Assembly (NCBI RefSeq): GCF_002879615.1
Contig: NZ_PNRF01000039.1
Span: 1 to 50,104, forward strand
Reading direction: 5' to 3'
DNA length: 50,104 nt
Origin: Billgrantia endophytica
GTDB taxonomy: Bacteria; Pseudomonadota; Gammaproteobacteria; Pseudomonadales; Halomonadaceae
Shown here piece after piece: positions 42,054-50,104 of this stretch; the first letter of the stretch is position 1; every line of letters starts with the position of its first letter. Under the pieces are notes generated by a model that was given only the letters and a program-made list of their open reading frames with translations, made no database searches and had not been told where the DNA came from. The translations under genes were made by a program, and so were the position numbers.

Positions 42054-42842
42054 CTACCCGGCCCGGGCGTCCACCGGCTGGCGGCGCGACCAGAAGATGA
42101 GCAGGATGCCGAAGACGATCATCGGCAGCGTCAGCAGCATGCCCATGGTCACCCAGCCGAAGGCGATGAAGCCGATGTGGGCGTCGGGCAGGCGCACGAA
42201 TTCCACCGCAAAGCGGAACACGCCGTAGAGCAGCAGGAACAACCCCGAGATCAGCCCGCGCCGGCGGGGCTCGCTCGATACCCACCACAGCACCGCGAAG
42301 AGGACGAGCCCCTCCAGGAAGGCTTCGTAGAGCGCGGTGGGGTGGCGCGGTTCCGGCCCCATGCCGGGGAACGGCATGCCCCAGGGCAGTTCGGTGACCC
42401 GACCCGGCAGCTCGCGATTGATGAAGTTGCCGATGCGCCCGGCGCCCAGGCCGATCGGCACCATGGGGGCGAAGAAGTCGGTCAGGGTGAAGAAGGCCAT
42501 GCGCTTCTTCCTGGCGTACCACAGGGCCGCCAGCAGCACCCCTATCAGCCCCCCGTGGAAGCTCATGCCGCCGTCCCAGATACGGAATACCCACAGCGGG
42601 TCGGCCAGCCATTGCCCCATGCCGTAGAACAGGGCATAGCCCAGCCGCCCCCCCGCCACCACGCCGATGGCGGTATAGAACAGCAGGTCGCCCACGTCGT
42701 CGTGGGTCAGGCCGATGCGGTGGGCGCGCCGGCGGCCCAGCCACCAGGCGCCAACGAAGCCGATCACGTACATCAGGCCGTACCAGTGGACCTGGAACGG
42801 CCCCAGGGAAATGGCAACCGGGTCGATATCGGGGTAGTTCAC
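42054..42842 (-). CDS. lgt: Prolipoprotein diacylglyceryl transferase
   Basis: 262-residue inner-membrane enzyme that adds diacylglycerol from phosphatidylglycerol to the cysteine of lipoprotein signal peptides. About seven membrane helices. Signature pieces are VHWYGLMYVIGF, WDGGMSFHGGLIG, and the Lgt motif GAGRIGNFINRELPGR with the essential arginine and asparagine, plus PTALYEAFLEGL. Ten bases separate it from the TSUP gene upstream. The TSUP-lgt-thyA-folA order is shared with Pseudomonas. Confidence 0.97.
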   Translation of the reverse strand: MNYPDIDPVAISLGPFQVHWYGLMYVIGFVGAWWLGRRRAHRIGLTHDDVGDLLFYTAIGVVAGGRLGYALFYGMGQWLADPLWVFRIWDGGMSFHGGLIGVLLAALWYARKKRMAFFTLTDFFAPMVPIGLGAGRIGNFINRELPGRVTELPWGMPFPGMGPEPRHPTALYEAFLEGLVLFAVLWWVSSEPRRRGLISGLFLLLYGVFRFAVEFVRLPDAHIGFIAFGWVTMGMLLTLPMIVFGILLIFWSRRQPVDARAG

Positions 42843-42852
42843 ATTGCTTACC

Positions 42853-43647
42853 TCAGAACAGGAATCTCAGACCCACTATCGCCAACAGGACGGCGAAAGA
42901 GAGTCGCAGTATCTTGGCCGGCAGCACGTGGGCCAGGCGCACACCCAACCGGGCGAAGGGCACGCTGGCGATCACGATGCCGAGGAAGGCGGGCCACATG
43001 ACGAAACCGGTGGCTCCAGCCGGCAGCAGGACGTTGCCCCACCCCACGACGATGAAGGTTGCCGCACCGGCCAGGGCGATGGGCAGCCCGCATGCGGACG
43101 AGGTGCCGATGGCACTCGTCATGCTGGCGCCGCAGCGGGACAGCCAGGGCACGCTCAGCGTGCCGCCACCAATTCCGAACAGCGCCGAAATGGCGCCGAT
43201 CACCCCGCCGGCGATACCCATGCCCAGCCGCCCGGGCACGACGGCACCCGCCTTCGGGCCCTTGCCCAGCGCCATCCTGGCCGCCACGAGAATCACGAAA
43301 ACGCCGAACAGGGTGCCAAGCAGCCCGCCGGAAAGCGCCCCGGCCACGAAGACGCCGGCCACGGCTCCCAGTATCAGGCCCGGCAGCAGGGCCATGAACC
43401 AGTCACGCTGGATGCTGCCCCTGCGATGGTGCGCCCAGGCCGATGAGCTGCCCGTCACCACGATGGTGGCAAGCGAGGTGCCGACGGCCAGGTGCATGGT
43501 AACGGCGGGGTCGACGCCCTGCAGGCCGAAGGCGAACACCAGAGCCGGCACGATGACCAGCCCACCCCCGACGCCGAACAGGCCCGCCATGGTGCCGGCC
43601 GCCGCTCCCAGTGCCAGGTAGCCGAGCAGGGTTGCGATGAGTGTCAT
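42853..43647 (-). CDS. TSUP-family (TauE/SafE) membrane transporter
   Basis: 264 residues with about eight membrane helices and the duplicated TSUP pattern: AAGTMAGLFGVGGGLVIVPALVFAFGLQGV in the first half and IGAISALFGIGGGTLSVPWLSRCGA in the second. The family moves sulfite, sulfoacetate or other organo-sulfur anions. The ATG overlaps the receiver-domain gene's stop by four bases. Position before lgt is conserved in Pseudomonas, so it is a core gene rather than part of the catabolic islands. Substrate unknown. Confidence 0.9.
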   Translation of the reverse strand: MTLIATLLGYLALGAAAGTMAGLFGVGGGLVIVPALVFAFGLQGVDPAVTMHLAVGTSLATIVVTGSSSAWAHHRRGSIQRDWFMALLPGLILGAVAGVFVAGALSGGLLGTLFGVFVILVAARMALGKGPKAGAVVPGRLGMGIAGGVIGAISALFGIGGGTLSVPWLSRCGASMTSAIGTSSACGLPIALAGAATFIVVGWGNVLLPAGATGFVMWPAFLGIVIASVPFARLGVRLAHVLPAKILRLSFAVLLAIVGLRFLF

Positions 43648-45035
43648 GATGCCGCCGTTTCCTCGAAGGCGTCCGGACGCCAGTGCCGTAGCAGGTCGAT
43701 GAGAGCCCGGGGGCCGTAGGGCTTGGCCAGGTAGTCGTCCATGCCGGCGTCGCGAAAACGTCGCCTATCGCTCTCGGTCGCGTTGGCGGTCAGGGCCACC
43801 AGTATGCTGCGGGTTCCCTCGGGGTCGCGGGTTTCCAGTTCGCGCCAGCGACGCGCCGCCTCCACGCCATCCATGCCCGGCATGAAGATGTCCATCAGTA
43901 CCAGGTCGTAGGTCTTTTGATGCCGGCGTTCCAGCGACTCCTGGCCACTGGCGACGCTGTCCACGCTGAAGCCCTGGGCTTCCAGTACCTGGCTGGCCAG
44001 CATGCGATTGACCGGGCCGTCGTCGACGACCAGCACCCGCAGGGGCACCTCGCGCGACACCAGGAGCAATTCGTTCGGCATTTCCAGGTTCTCGCCATTG
44101 CCGGCCAGGCTGCTCACCAGCAGCATCACGTCGGCCATGCGTTCACGCAGTTCGACGAGATGGCGGGAGTCGATATGAGTGGCGGCATTCTCCAATTCCC
44201 GAGTCAGGTCGGCAAGCAACGGTTCCAGCTCGCGCTGCAGCAGCGTCAGGTAGCGCGACTTGAGGCGGGACTCTTCCCGGGCCCGTTCGCGTGCCGCCAC
44301 CAGTCCACCCAGTTGGGGCAATCGCTCATGGGGGTCCTCGAACAGCAGCAGCTCGTACTCCCCGGTTTCGAGACATTCCACCAGCAGTTGCCGCCAGTTC
44401 CCTTCGGCATCGAGCACCTGCATTTCACCCGGCTTGCCGTCGGGCGGCCGTTGAGCGCGCAGCCAGGCAGCGGGCGGCTTGCCGTTCAGGCTTCCCCCCC
44501 CTTTGCCCAGCAGTTGCTCCATCACCAGGTTGGTGCCCACGATGTCGCCCTGATAGAGCAGCAGGGCCGGGCGCGAGGTGGACATAAGCAGGCCGGCCAG
44601 GTCGGGCACCCGGCGCAAGCGAGCCTGAAGCTGGCCCACGCGGCTCTGGAGCCTGTTCAATCGATCCAGGGCCGAGTCGGTAGCGGAAACCGTGGCCATC
44701 GGCGGTTCGCGCCAGCGAGGCAGGGCCTGGTCGGCCTCGAACAGGAGCCGTTCGAGGCGCCTGAGGCCATTGTCCACATGCGCCTCGCAGTCTCGCAGGC
44801 GATGGCGCAGTTGCAGCAGAAAGGCGGTCGTGGTCAGGGTGGTGCCGGCCAGCAGTGTAAGCAGCAACCAGCCGGAAGCCGCCCAGGAGGTGGGGTCGGG
44901 CGTGGCCTGCCACAGAAAGAGACCCACGGCCAGACAGAGCAGCACGAGCAGCAACTGGGCCAGCAGCAGCGGCCATAGCAGCGGCCAGACCAGGCGGGGC
45001 CAGAGGTACTCCTTGCGAGTAGCGGGCATCATCAT
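43644..45035 (-). CDS. Membrane-anchored protein with C-terminal receiver domain
   Basis: About 463 residues from one of three ATGs at 45035-45029 (weak ribosome site CAGGG). Two membrane helices lie near the N-terminus (VWPLLWPLLLAQLLLVLLCLAVGLFL and WLLLTLLAGTTLTTTAFLLQL in part). A helical and PAS-like middle follows (LLMSTSRPALLLYQGDIVGTN). Last is a CheY-like receiver at about 340-455 (VLVVDDGPVNRMLASQVLEAQGF, phosphoacceptor in YDLVLMDIFMPGMDG, LTANA, then YLAKPY). No histidine-kinase ATPase domain is present, so it is a fragment-like hybrid sensor that must receive phosphate from elsewhere. It sits inside the conserved ptsP-TSUP-lgt stretch. Confidence 0.85.
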   Translation of the reverse strand: MMMPATRKEYLWPRLVWPLLWPLLLAQLLLVLLCLAVGLFLWQATPDPTSWAASGWLLLTLLAGTTLTTTAFLLQLRHRLRDCEAHVDNGLRRLERLLFEADQALPRWREPPMATVSATDSALDRLNRLQSRVGQLQARLRRVPDLAGLLMSTSRPALLLYQGDIVGTNLVMEQLLGKGGGSLNGKPPAAWLRAQRPPDGKPGEMQVLDAEGNWRQLLVECLETGEYELLLFEDPHERLPQLGGLVAARERAREESRLKSRYLTLLQRELEPLLADLTRELENAATHIDSRHLVELRERMADVMLLVSSLAGNGENLEMPNELLLVSREVPLRVLVVDDGPVNRMLASQVLEAQGFSVDSVASGQESLERRHQKTYDLVLMDIFMPGMDGVEAARRWRELETRDPEGTRSILVALTANATESDRRRFRDAGMDDYLAKPYGPRALIDLLRHWRPDAFEETAAS

Positions 45036-45087
45036 CCCTGTGGCAATGCGGCGATGTTTGGGAGTGTACGCCGCCCGGCCACGGCTG

Positions 45088-45891
45088 TCATGGCAGCGCG
45101 GCATGACCGCTTTCATTCCCTTCGAGCGACACGATTTCTTCATTTTCCCCCAGCGCCTGGCCACCGGGGCCAAAGCGACGCTCTCCCAGCCGAATGGTGC
45201 CGTCCCCGGCATTCCACTCCAGCCAGGTCATGGCCCGGGTGCCATACCGCTCCCCTTGTATGAAGGGAGCCGACAGCCAGCGTTCCAGCTCCAGGCCCAC
45301 GCCGGTTTCGGGCAGATGGGCATCGTCCGCCGGATGGTGGTCCGCCATGGCGGCCAGCGCGTCTTGCGGCCAGCGCCCGCGACGCAGTGCGGTCATCACG
45401 CCTTGCCGTGCGGTGATCAGCTTGGGCCAGGGAGTGTCCAGGCTGGCGTTGGAGAGCCCGTGGACCCCGGGCGACACGGTGGACAGGGACAGGCGTTCAC
45501 GCCCCCGGTGCAGATGCCAGAGCCGTCCACGGTCTCCCGCCAGCAGGTTGAAGCCGGCATAGCGCCAGCCATCACCGCCGGCCAGTGCCTTCAGCCAGCC
45601 GGCGAGATCGGAGCATTCCAGGGCATCGCGCACCAGTTGGCCACGGCTCGGCGCGGCGGCCCCTACCTTGAGCGCGGGATCACGCACGTTGGTCACCGCG
45701 GCGAAGCGCCCACTCCGGTGCACCGCGAGCCAGCTGCCGCCGGCTTCGAGGTCTCGCCCGCCGACGATGCCGGGGGCGTCGCCCCAGGTACCCAGCGGGG
45801 CCGAAGGCCGGTGATGGAACTCGTCGCGGTTGGCCACCAGGCGAAGCGGGACGCGAGTGTCAGGCCGGTATTCGAAGGCGATCAGGCACAT
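45088..45891 (-). CDS. NRDE-domain protein (TANGO2-like)
   Basis: 267 residues beginning MCLIAFEYRPD; Cys2 becomes N-terminal after methionine removal and is the presumed Ntn-type residue. The NRDE motif is at 21-24 (VANRDEFHHRPSAPL), followed by GGRDLEAGGSWLAVHRSGRFAAVTNVRDP and GLSNASLDTPWPKL. TANGO2-family members are linked to haem handling in animals; the bacterial role is unsettled. It lies nine bases after ptsP and is probably co-transcribed. Confidence 0.92.
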   Translation of the reverse strand: MCLIAFEYRPDTRVPLRLVANRDEFHHRPSAPLGTWGDAPGIVGGRDLEAGGSWLAVHRSGRFAAVTNVRDPALKVGAAAPSRGQLVRDALECSDLAGWLKALAGGDGWRYAGFNLLAGDRGRLWHLHRGRERLSLSTVSPGVHGLSNASLDTPWPKLITARQGVMTALRRGRWPQDALAAMADHHPADDAHLPETGVGLELERWLSAPFIQGERYGTRAMTWLEWNAGDGTIRLGERRFGPGGQALGENEEIVSLEGNESGHAALP

Positions 45892-45900
45892 GGATCGCGG

Positions 45901-48180
45901 TCAGTCTCGCGGCGGCAGCAGGTGCGCCAGCTGCCACTCGCTCAGTTGATGGAACAGATGGCTACGCACCGCACTGGGCGTATTGAGTGCCAGGGTTTCC
46001 TCGACCAGGGCCCTTGCCGCGTCAAGGGAGACCCGCCGGATGGCGGCCCGAACCCGGGGCAGGCTGGGTGCGTTCATGGAAAGGGCATTGAAGCCCATCC
46101 CCATCAGCAGCAATGCCCCGGCCGGGTCGCCAGCCAGTTCACCACAGACCGAAATCGGCATCTTGAGCCGCGCGGATTCGGTCGCCAGCTTCGCCATGGC
46201 ACTGAGCACCGCCGGATGGCAGGCGTCGTAGAGCCCCGCGACGCGGGGGTTGTTGCGGTCCACCGCCAGCAGGTATTGGGTGAGGTCGTTGCTGCCCACC
46301 GAGAAGAAGTCGGTTCGCTCGGCCAGGGCGTCGAGTTGATAGAGGGTGGCCGGCACTTCCAGCATCACGCCCACCCGGGGGCGCTTGACGATCACGTCGT
46401 CCTCGGCCAGTTCACGAATGGCCCGGTCCAGCAGCTTCAGGGCGTCGTCGACCTCGTCGACGTTGGTCACCATGGGCAGCAGCACCTGCAGGTTGTCGAG
46501 CCCCTGGGAGGCGCGCAGCATGGCGCGCAGCTGCACCATCAGGACTTCGGGGTGATCGAGGGTGACCCGGATGCCACGCCAGCCAAGGAAGGGGTTGGCC
46601 TCCTCGATGGGAAAATAAGGCAGGTCCTTGTCGCCGCCGATATCGAGGGTACGCATGACCACGGGCAGGGGCGCGAAGCTTTCGAGCTGATCGCGATAGA
46701 GCCGGACCTGCTCCTGCTCCCCGGGAAAGCGTTCGGCGATCATGAAAGGCACTTCGGTGCGGTACAGCCCCACTCCGCTGATGCGTTTCTTCAGCGACAC
46801 CGCCATGTCGATGGCCAGGCCGGTATTGACCATGAGCGGCATGGCATGACCGTCCGGGGTCTCGCTGGGCAGGTCCTGCTCGTGCTCCAGTACCTCGGTC
46901 AGCGCCTCTTCCTCGGCGATCAGGCTGCGGTAGCGGTTCTCGAGCTCTTCGGACGGCCGCACGAACAGGCGGCCACGGTGGCCGTCCAGCACCACCCGAA
47001 CGCCACTGAGCCGCGGGAGGGGAAGGTCGACCATGCCCAGCACGGTGGGTATCCCCATGGCCCGGGCGATGATCGCCACGTGGGAGGTGCTGGAACCGCG
47101 AACGGACACCAGCCCGGCAAGGCGTTCGCGGGGTATTTCGCCCAGGGTGGCGACGCTGATCTCGTCCCCCACCAGTATGGAGTTTTCCGGAAAGGTGTCG
47201 GGCATCTGGGGCGTTTCTTCCTGCAGGTGGGCCAGCACGCGGCGACCCAGGTCGCGCACATCGGCGGCCCGCTCACGCAGGTAGTCGTCGTCGACACGCT
47301 CCAGGTACTGCACGTGACGACGCACCACATCGGCCAGGGCCCCGGGCGCCCACTGCCCTTCGCGGATGCGCTTCTCGACTTCCTGGGAAAGCGCCGCCTC
47401 GCTGAGCATCTGCTGGTAGACCTCGAACAGGGCCAGCTCCTGGGCCGAGATACGGCTTGCCAGGCGCTCGCCCGCCGCCTTGATCTCTTCGCGGACACGC
47501 CCGATGGCCACTCGAAGCCGGGAGATCTCATGTTCGACGTCGGTAGGAACCAGGTCCGGGACACTGCTCAGGTCCGCCGGCGGGGCGACGACCACCACTT
47601 CGCCAATGGCCATGCCGGGCGACGCCGCCACGCCGGTAAACAGGGCCTGGCCACCCGGCAGGCTGGGGCGATTCAGGCTGCCGGTGGCCAGGGCATGGGC
47701 CAGCACCCCGGCAAGCTGCGCCCCCATGGTGATGAGGAAGGCTTCGTCTTCGTCGTCGTAGCGACGCTTTTCGCTCTGCTGCACCACCAGCACGCCCAGC
47801 ATGCGGCGCTGGTGGATGATGGGAACGCCCAGGAAGCTGGAATACCGCTCCTCGCCGGTCGCCTCGAAGTAGCGGAAGCGTGGATGAGACGGCGCATCCT
47901 CGAGGTTGAGCGGCTCTTCACGCTCCGCCACCAGGCCGACCAGACCCTCTCCGATCCGCAGGCTGACCCGGCCCACCGCGCGGCTGTGCAAGCCAATGGT
48001 TTCCATCAGCACCAGCTCGTCGATATCGGGATCGTAGAGATAGAAGGAACACACATCGGTGCGCATGGCCTTGCGGATACGGCGCACCATGGTGGCCAAG
48101 GCCGCGTCCAGGTTGCGCGCCCCGTTGACCTCCTGAATGACCCGGCGCAGAACCTCGAGCATCGGCGTCTTGCTTTCCAT
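45901..48180 (-). CDS. ptsP: Nitrogen PTS enzyme I
   Basis: 759-residue EI-Ntr from ATG 48180 (GGGAGA upstream), which passes phosphate from PEP to NPr and EIIA-Ntr for nitrogen and potassium control. The N-terminal GAF domain is at about 20-160 (YLYDPDIDELVLMETIGL, VGRVSLRIGEGLVGLVAEREEPLN). The phosphohistidine lies near residue 367 (GSSTSHVAIIARAMGIPTV), and the PEP-binding barrel shows RTLDIGGDKDLPYFP, GWRGIRVTLDHPE and VGSNDLTQYLLAVDRNN. The longer in-frame reading to 48327 lacks a ribosome site. It follows rppH by 115 bases, the usual arrangement. A large open frame on the opposite strand is a mirror of its GC-rich codons. Confidence 0.97.
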   Translation of the reverse strand: MESKTPMLEVLRRVIQEVNGARNLDAALATMVRRIRKAMRTDVCSFYLYDPDIDELVLMETIGLHSRAVGRVSLRIGEGLVGLVAEREEPLNLEDAPSHPRFRYFEATGEERYSSFLGVPIIHQRRMLGVLVVQQSEKRRYDDEDEAFLITMGAQLAGVLAHALATGSLNRPSLPGGQALFTGVAASPGMAIGEVVVVAPPADLSSVPDLVPTDVEHEISRLRVAIGRVREEIKAAGERLASRISAQELALFEVYQQMLSEAALSQEVEKRIREGQWAPGALADVVRRHVQYLERVDDDYLRERAADVRDLGRRVLAHLQEETPQMPDTFPENSILVGDEISVATLGEIPRERLAGLVSVRGSSTSHVAIIARAMGIPTVLGMVDLPLPRLSGVRVVLDGHRGRLFVRPSEELENRYRSLIAEEEALTEVLEHEQDLPSETPDGHAMPLMVNTGLAIDMAVSLKKRISGVGLYRTEVPFMIAERFPGEQEQVRLYRDQLESFAPLPVVMRTLDIGGDKDLPYFPIEEANPFLGWRGIRVTLDHPEVLMVQLRAMLRASQGLDNLQVLLPMVTNVDEVDDALKLLDRAIRELAEDDVIVKRPRVGVMLEVPATLYQLDALAERTDFFSVGSNDLTQYLLAVDRNNPRVAGLYDACHPAVLSAMAKLATESARLKMPISVCGELAGDPAGALLLMGMGFNALSMNAPSLPRVRAAIRRVSLDAARALVEETLALNTPSAVRSHLFHQLSEWQLAHLLPPRD

Positions 48181-48295
48181 GATTGTCGTCTCCCGCCTGC
48201 TGAGGAACCCCCGCCGATGATCTCCATCCGAGCGAAGGGGCTGCCACCCCTGGACCGTCACCTCCCTGGCGATCGGTTGACGTCCAGGGGTCGTG

Positions 48296-48796
48296 TCACC
48301 GCCCTTCCAGCGCCAGCCGCTGGGCACGAGGCGACAGTTCCCTCAGGGCCCGGCGATAGACCTCGCGCTTGAAGGGCACTACCTGGCCCAGTGGGTACCA
48401 GTAGCTGACCCAGCGCCAGCCGTCGAACTCCGGCTTGGCCGAGCTATCCATGCAAATGCGACTCTCCTGACAGCGGATCCGTAGCAGGAACCACTTCTGT
48501 TTCTGGCCAATGCAGACCGGCCTGGAATTCGTTCGAACCATGCGTCGCGGCAGGCGATAGCGCAGCCATCCCCGGGTACAGGCAAGCAGTTCGACGTCAT
48601 CGACGGTCAGGCCGATTTCCTCTTCCAGCTCGCGATAGAGGGCCTGTTGCGGTGTTTCGGTTGCCTTGATGCCTCCCTGGGGAAACTGCCACGCATTCTG
48701 TCCTACCCGACGCGCCCATAGCAGCTGCCCCTGGCCGTTGGCGATGATAATGCCAACGTTGGGGCGAAAGCCGTCAGCGTCGATCACGGACGTCAC
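48296..48796 (-). CDS. rppH: RNA pyrophosphohydrolase (Nudix)
   Basis: 166 residues; removes pyrophosphate from 5' ends of transcripts and so starts RNase E decay. The full Nudix box occupies 41-63 (GGIKATETPQQALYRELEEE and following), with the family opening IDADGFRPNVGIIIANGQGQLLWARR and the C-terminal WRWVSYWYPLGQVVPFKREVYRRALREL. It is the first gene of the rppH-ptsP unit, divergent from a HAD phosphatase gene. Confidence 0.97.
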   Translation of the reverse strand: MTSVIDADGFRPNVGIIIANGQGQLLWARRVGQNAWQFPQGGIKATETPQQALYRELEEEIGLTVDDVELLACTRGWLRYRLPRRMVRTNSRPVCIGQKQKWFLLRIRCQESRICMDSSAKPEFDGWRWVSYWYPLGQVVPFKREVYRRALRELSPRAQRLALEGR

Positions 48797-49022
48797 CTTG
48801 TAGATTCGTCATTGAGGTCATTCTTCCACAATGCGACGAAGCGCATCAATACAACAAAGCGGCAGTGTGCCTCGAACACCCCCGCGGGCTCGGCGGGAAA
48901 AGCCGCGCCCGTGGCTTAGCACCGGCCGTGAATGTCTGACATAATCCCGGGCTTTCGTTCACAAAACGCCGTCATTTCTTACACGTTGGACGGCTTTTCT
49001 CATCAACCGAAAGGGGTAAGTC

Positions 49023-49679
49023 GTGAGCCTGGCCATCTTCGACCTGGACAACACCTTGCTGTCCATCGACAGCGACCACGCCTGGGGCGAGTTTCTACTG
49101 GAACAGGGCGCCGTGGACCCGGTGGCCTATCGCGAGGCCAACGACCGGTTCATGGCCGACTACGAGGCCGGCACGCTGGACATGCATGCGTTTCTGGAAG
49201 TGGCGCTCAGGCCACTGGCCGAGAACAGCCCGGAGCAGCTGGCCGCCTGGCATCAGCAGTTCATGGCCAGCAAGATCGAACCGCACGTCCTGGTCAAGGG
49301 CGAGGAGCTGATGGCCCGTCACCGTGCCAGCGGCGACACCCTGCTGATCGTTACCGCCACCAACCGCTTCATCACCGCCCCCATCGCCCAGCGCCTGGGC
49401 GTGGACCACCTGATCGCCGTGGAGCCGGAGATGATAGACGGACGCTACACCGGCAAGGTGAGCGGTACGCCGAGCTATCGGGAGGGCAAGGTGGCACGCC
49501 TCGAGGAGTGGCTGGCCGGCACCGACCTGACCCTGGACGGCGCGTGGTTCTACAGCGACTCCCACAACGACCTGCCGCTGCTGGAACGGGTCGAGCACCC
49601 CGTGGCGGTGGACCCGGACGACACCCTGCGCGAAGTGGCCGAAAGGAAGGGCTGGCGGATCATCAGCCTGCGGGATTGA
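49023..49679 (+). CDS. HAD-IB phosphatase, SerB-like
   Basis: 218 residues from GTG 49023 (AAAGGGG upstream). HAD motif I is FDLDNTLL with nucleophile Asp7 and general acid Asp9; motif II Thr lies in LLIVTATNRF; motif III is in YSDSHNDLPLL, with the lysine in YREGKVARL. It belongs to the HAD subfamily IB group common beside rppH in Pseudomonas and Halomonas, where it is annotated as a hydrolase or phosphoserine phosphatase-like protein. Natural substrate is not clear. The intergenic gap 48797-49022 holds the divergent promoters. Confidence 0.92.
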   Translation: MSLAIFDLDNTLLSIDSDHAWGEFLLEQGAVDPVAYREANDRFMADYEAGTLDMHAFLEVALRPLAENSPEQLAAWHQQFMASKIEPHVLVKGEELMARHRASGDTLLIVTATNRFITAPIAQRLGVDHLIAVEPEMIDGRYTGKVSGTPSYREGKVARLEEWLAGTDLTLDGAWFYSDSHNDLPLLERVEHPVAVDPDDTLREVAERKGWRIISLRD

Positions 49680-49689
49680 TGGCAGGCAT

Positions 49690-50104
49690 GAGCCACCCTC
49701 CAACAGCGATACTCTCCACCCTGTCGGAGGACGATTTATCGCACGACCGCGGTGTTGCCCCGCCTTGGCGATAATCGCCAACGCAGCGGCCTCCGCCGGG
49801 CGCCTGCGGCGCCGGTCGCGACGCAGAGCGGCGCTCCAACAGGGTGGGGGAAACAAGGCTGTGGGAGGACGATTTATCGCACGACCGCGGTGTTGCCCCG
49901 CCTTGGCGATAGTTGCCAACGCAGTGGCCTCCGCCGGGCGCCTGCGGCGCCGGTCGCGACGCAGAGCGGCGCTCCAACAGAGTGGGGGAAACAGGCTGTG
50001 GGAGGACGATTTATCGCACGGCCGCGGTGTTGCCCCGCCTTGGTGATAATCGCCAACGCAGCGGCCTCCGCCGGGCGCCTGCGGCGCCGGTCGCGACGCA
50101 GAGC
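49690..50104. repeat. Tandem array of REP-like elements, about 138-bp period
   Basis: Three near-identical units begin ggaggacgatttatcgcac at 49726, 49864 and 50001 (spacings 138 and 137); the third is cut by the window end. Each unit has ggaggacgatttatcgcacgaccgcgg, a cgccttggcgataatcgccaacgc dyad, ggcctccgccgggcgcctgcggcgcc, and gcgctccaacagggtgggggaaa. TGTnGGAG starts facing each other with CGACCG ends resemble paired REP sequences. Only a few bases differ between units. No coding function; open frames here are artefacts of the repeat. Confidence 0.88.

Noticed and set aside
44692..48372. A 1226-codon open frame on the plus strand opposite ptsP and its neighbours
   Set aside because: It is the mirror of GC-rich minus-strand genes with clear families (receiver protein, NRDE, ptsP), has no ribosome site and shows no domain.
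49765..50046. Short proteins encoded in the right-end repeats
   Set aside because: The same Arg-rich text appears in every copy of the repeat and on both strands; no start signals.
49690..50104. CRISPR array
   Set aside because: The units repeat in full at about 138 bases without distinct spacers, and no cas genes are present.

Overview
The window looks like chromosome of a GC-rich, aerobic gammaproteobacterium, most likely a halophilic member of the Halomonadaceae such as Halomonas. Three things point there. The right end carries the HAD phosphatase / rppH-ptsP / TSUP-lgt-thyA-folA neighbourhood known from Pseudomonas and Halomonas. The left and centre are rich in TRAP, tripartite tricarboxylate and methylamine genes typical of marine heterotrophs. 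A family of GC-rich REP-like repeats is scattered through the intergenic spaces. No rRNA, tRNA or CRISPR array was seen. Family assignments come from motif and family recognition, without any database search.

Layout. 1-1.45 kb: cut-off IS110 transposase next to a decayed gene. 1.4-8.6 kb: carboxylate catabolic module 1, with gntR-tctC-tctB-tctA on the minus strand and an enolase-superfamily enzyme, a TauD/TfdA dioxygenase and an FAH-family hydrolase divergently on the plus strand. 8.65-8.9 kb: ISL3 transposase remnant. 9.07-20.3 kb: module 2, a 12-gene minus-strand operon with GST, TRAP transporter (P, Q, M), FAH hydrolase, TauD dioxygenase, flavin reductase-like protein, LysR regulator, SDR, two MDR oxidoreductases and an FMN hydroxy-acid dehydrogenase. 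Two FNR/Anr-type boxes and several inverted repeats lie upstream of it. The two modules share the TauD+FAH core but have different transporters and regulators.

20.8-30.7 kb: a trimethylamine (TMA) catabolic island. tmm (TMA to TMA N-oxide) lies downstream of an overlapping histidine kinase / response regulator / PAS-protein operon. Divergent from that operon is tdm (TMA N-oxide to dimethylamine plus formaldehyde, the latter probably passed to tetrahydrofolate by its GcvT-like part). After tdm come an ammonium-family transporter behind a sigma-54-like promoter, a 67-residue membrane protein and an XRE-cupin regulator. Dimethylamine monooxygenase and gmaS are not in the window.

30.8-40.5 kb: signalling, stress and decay. 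It holds a broken GGDEF-EAL gene, an intact diguanylate cyclase, a DUF1778/GNAT toxin-antitoxin pair, an FNR/Anr-type regulator with its own upstream box, a HigB/RelE-like toxin that has lost its middle next to a complete antitoxin, a porin, a ProQ-domain protein with an N-terminal coiled coil, and a MNT/HEPN toxin-antitoxin remnant. 40.6-49.7 kb: conserved housekeeping genes. 49.7 kb to the end: a tandem array of the REP-like element.
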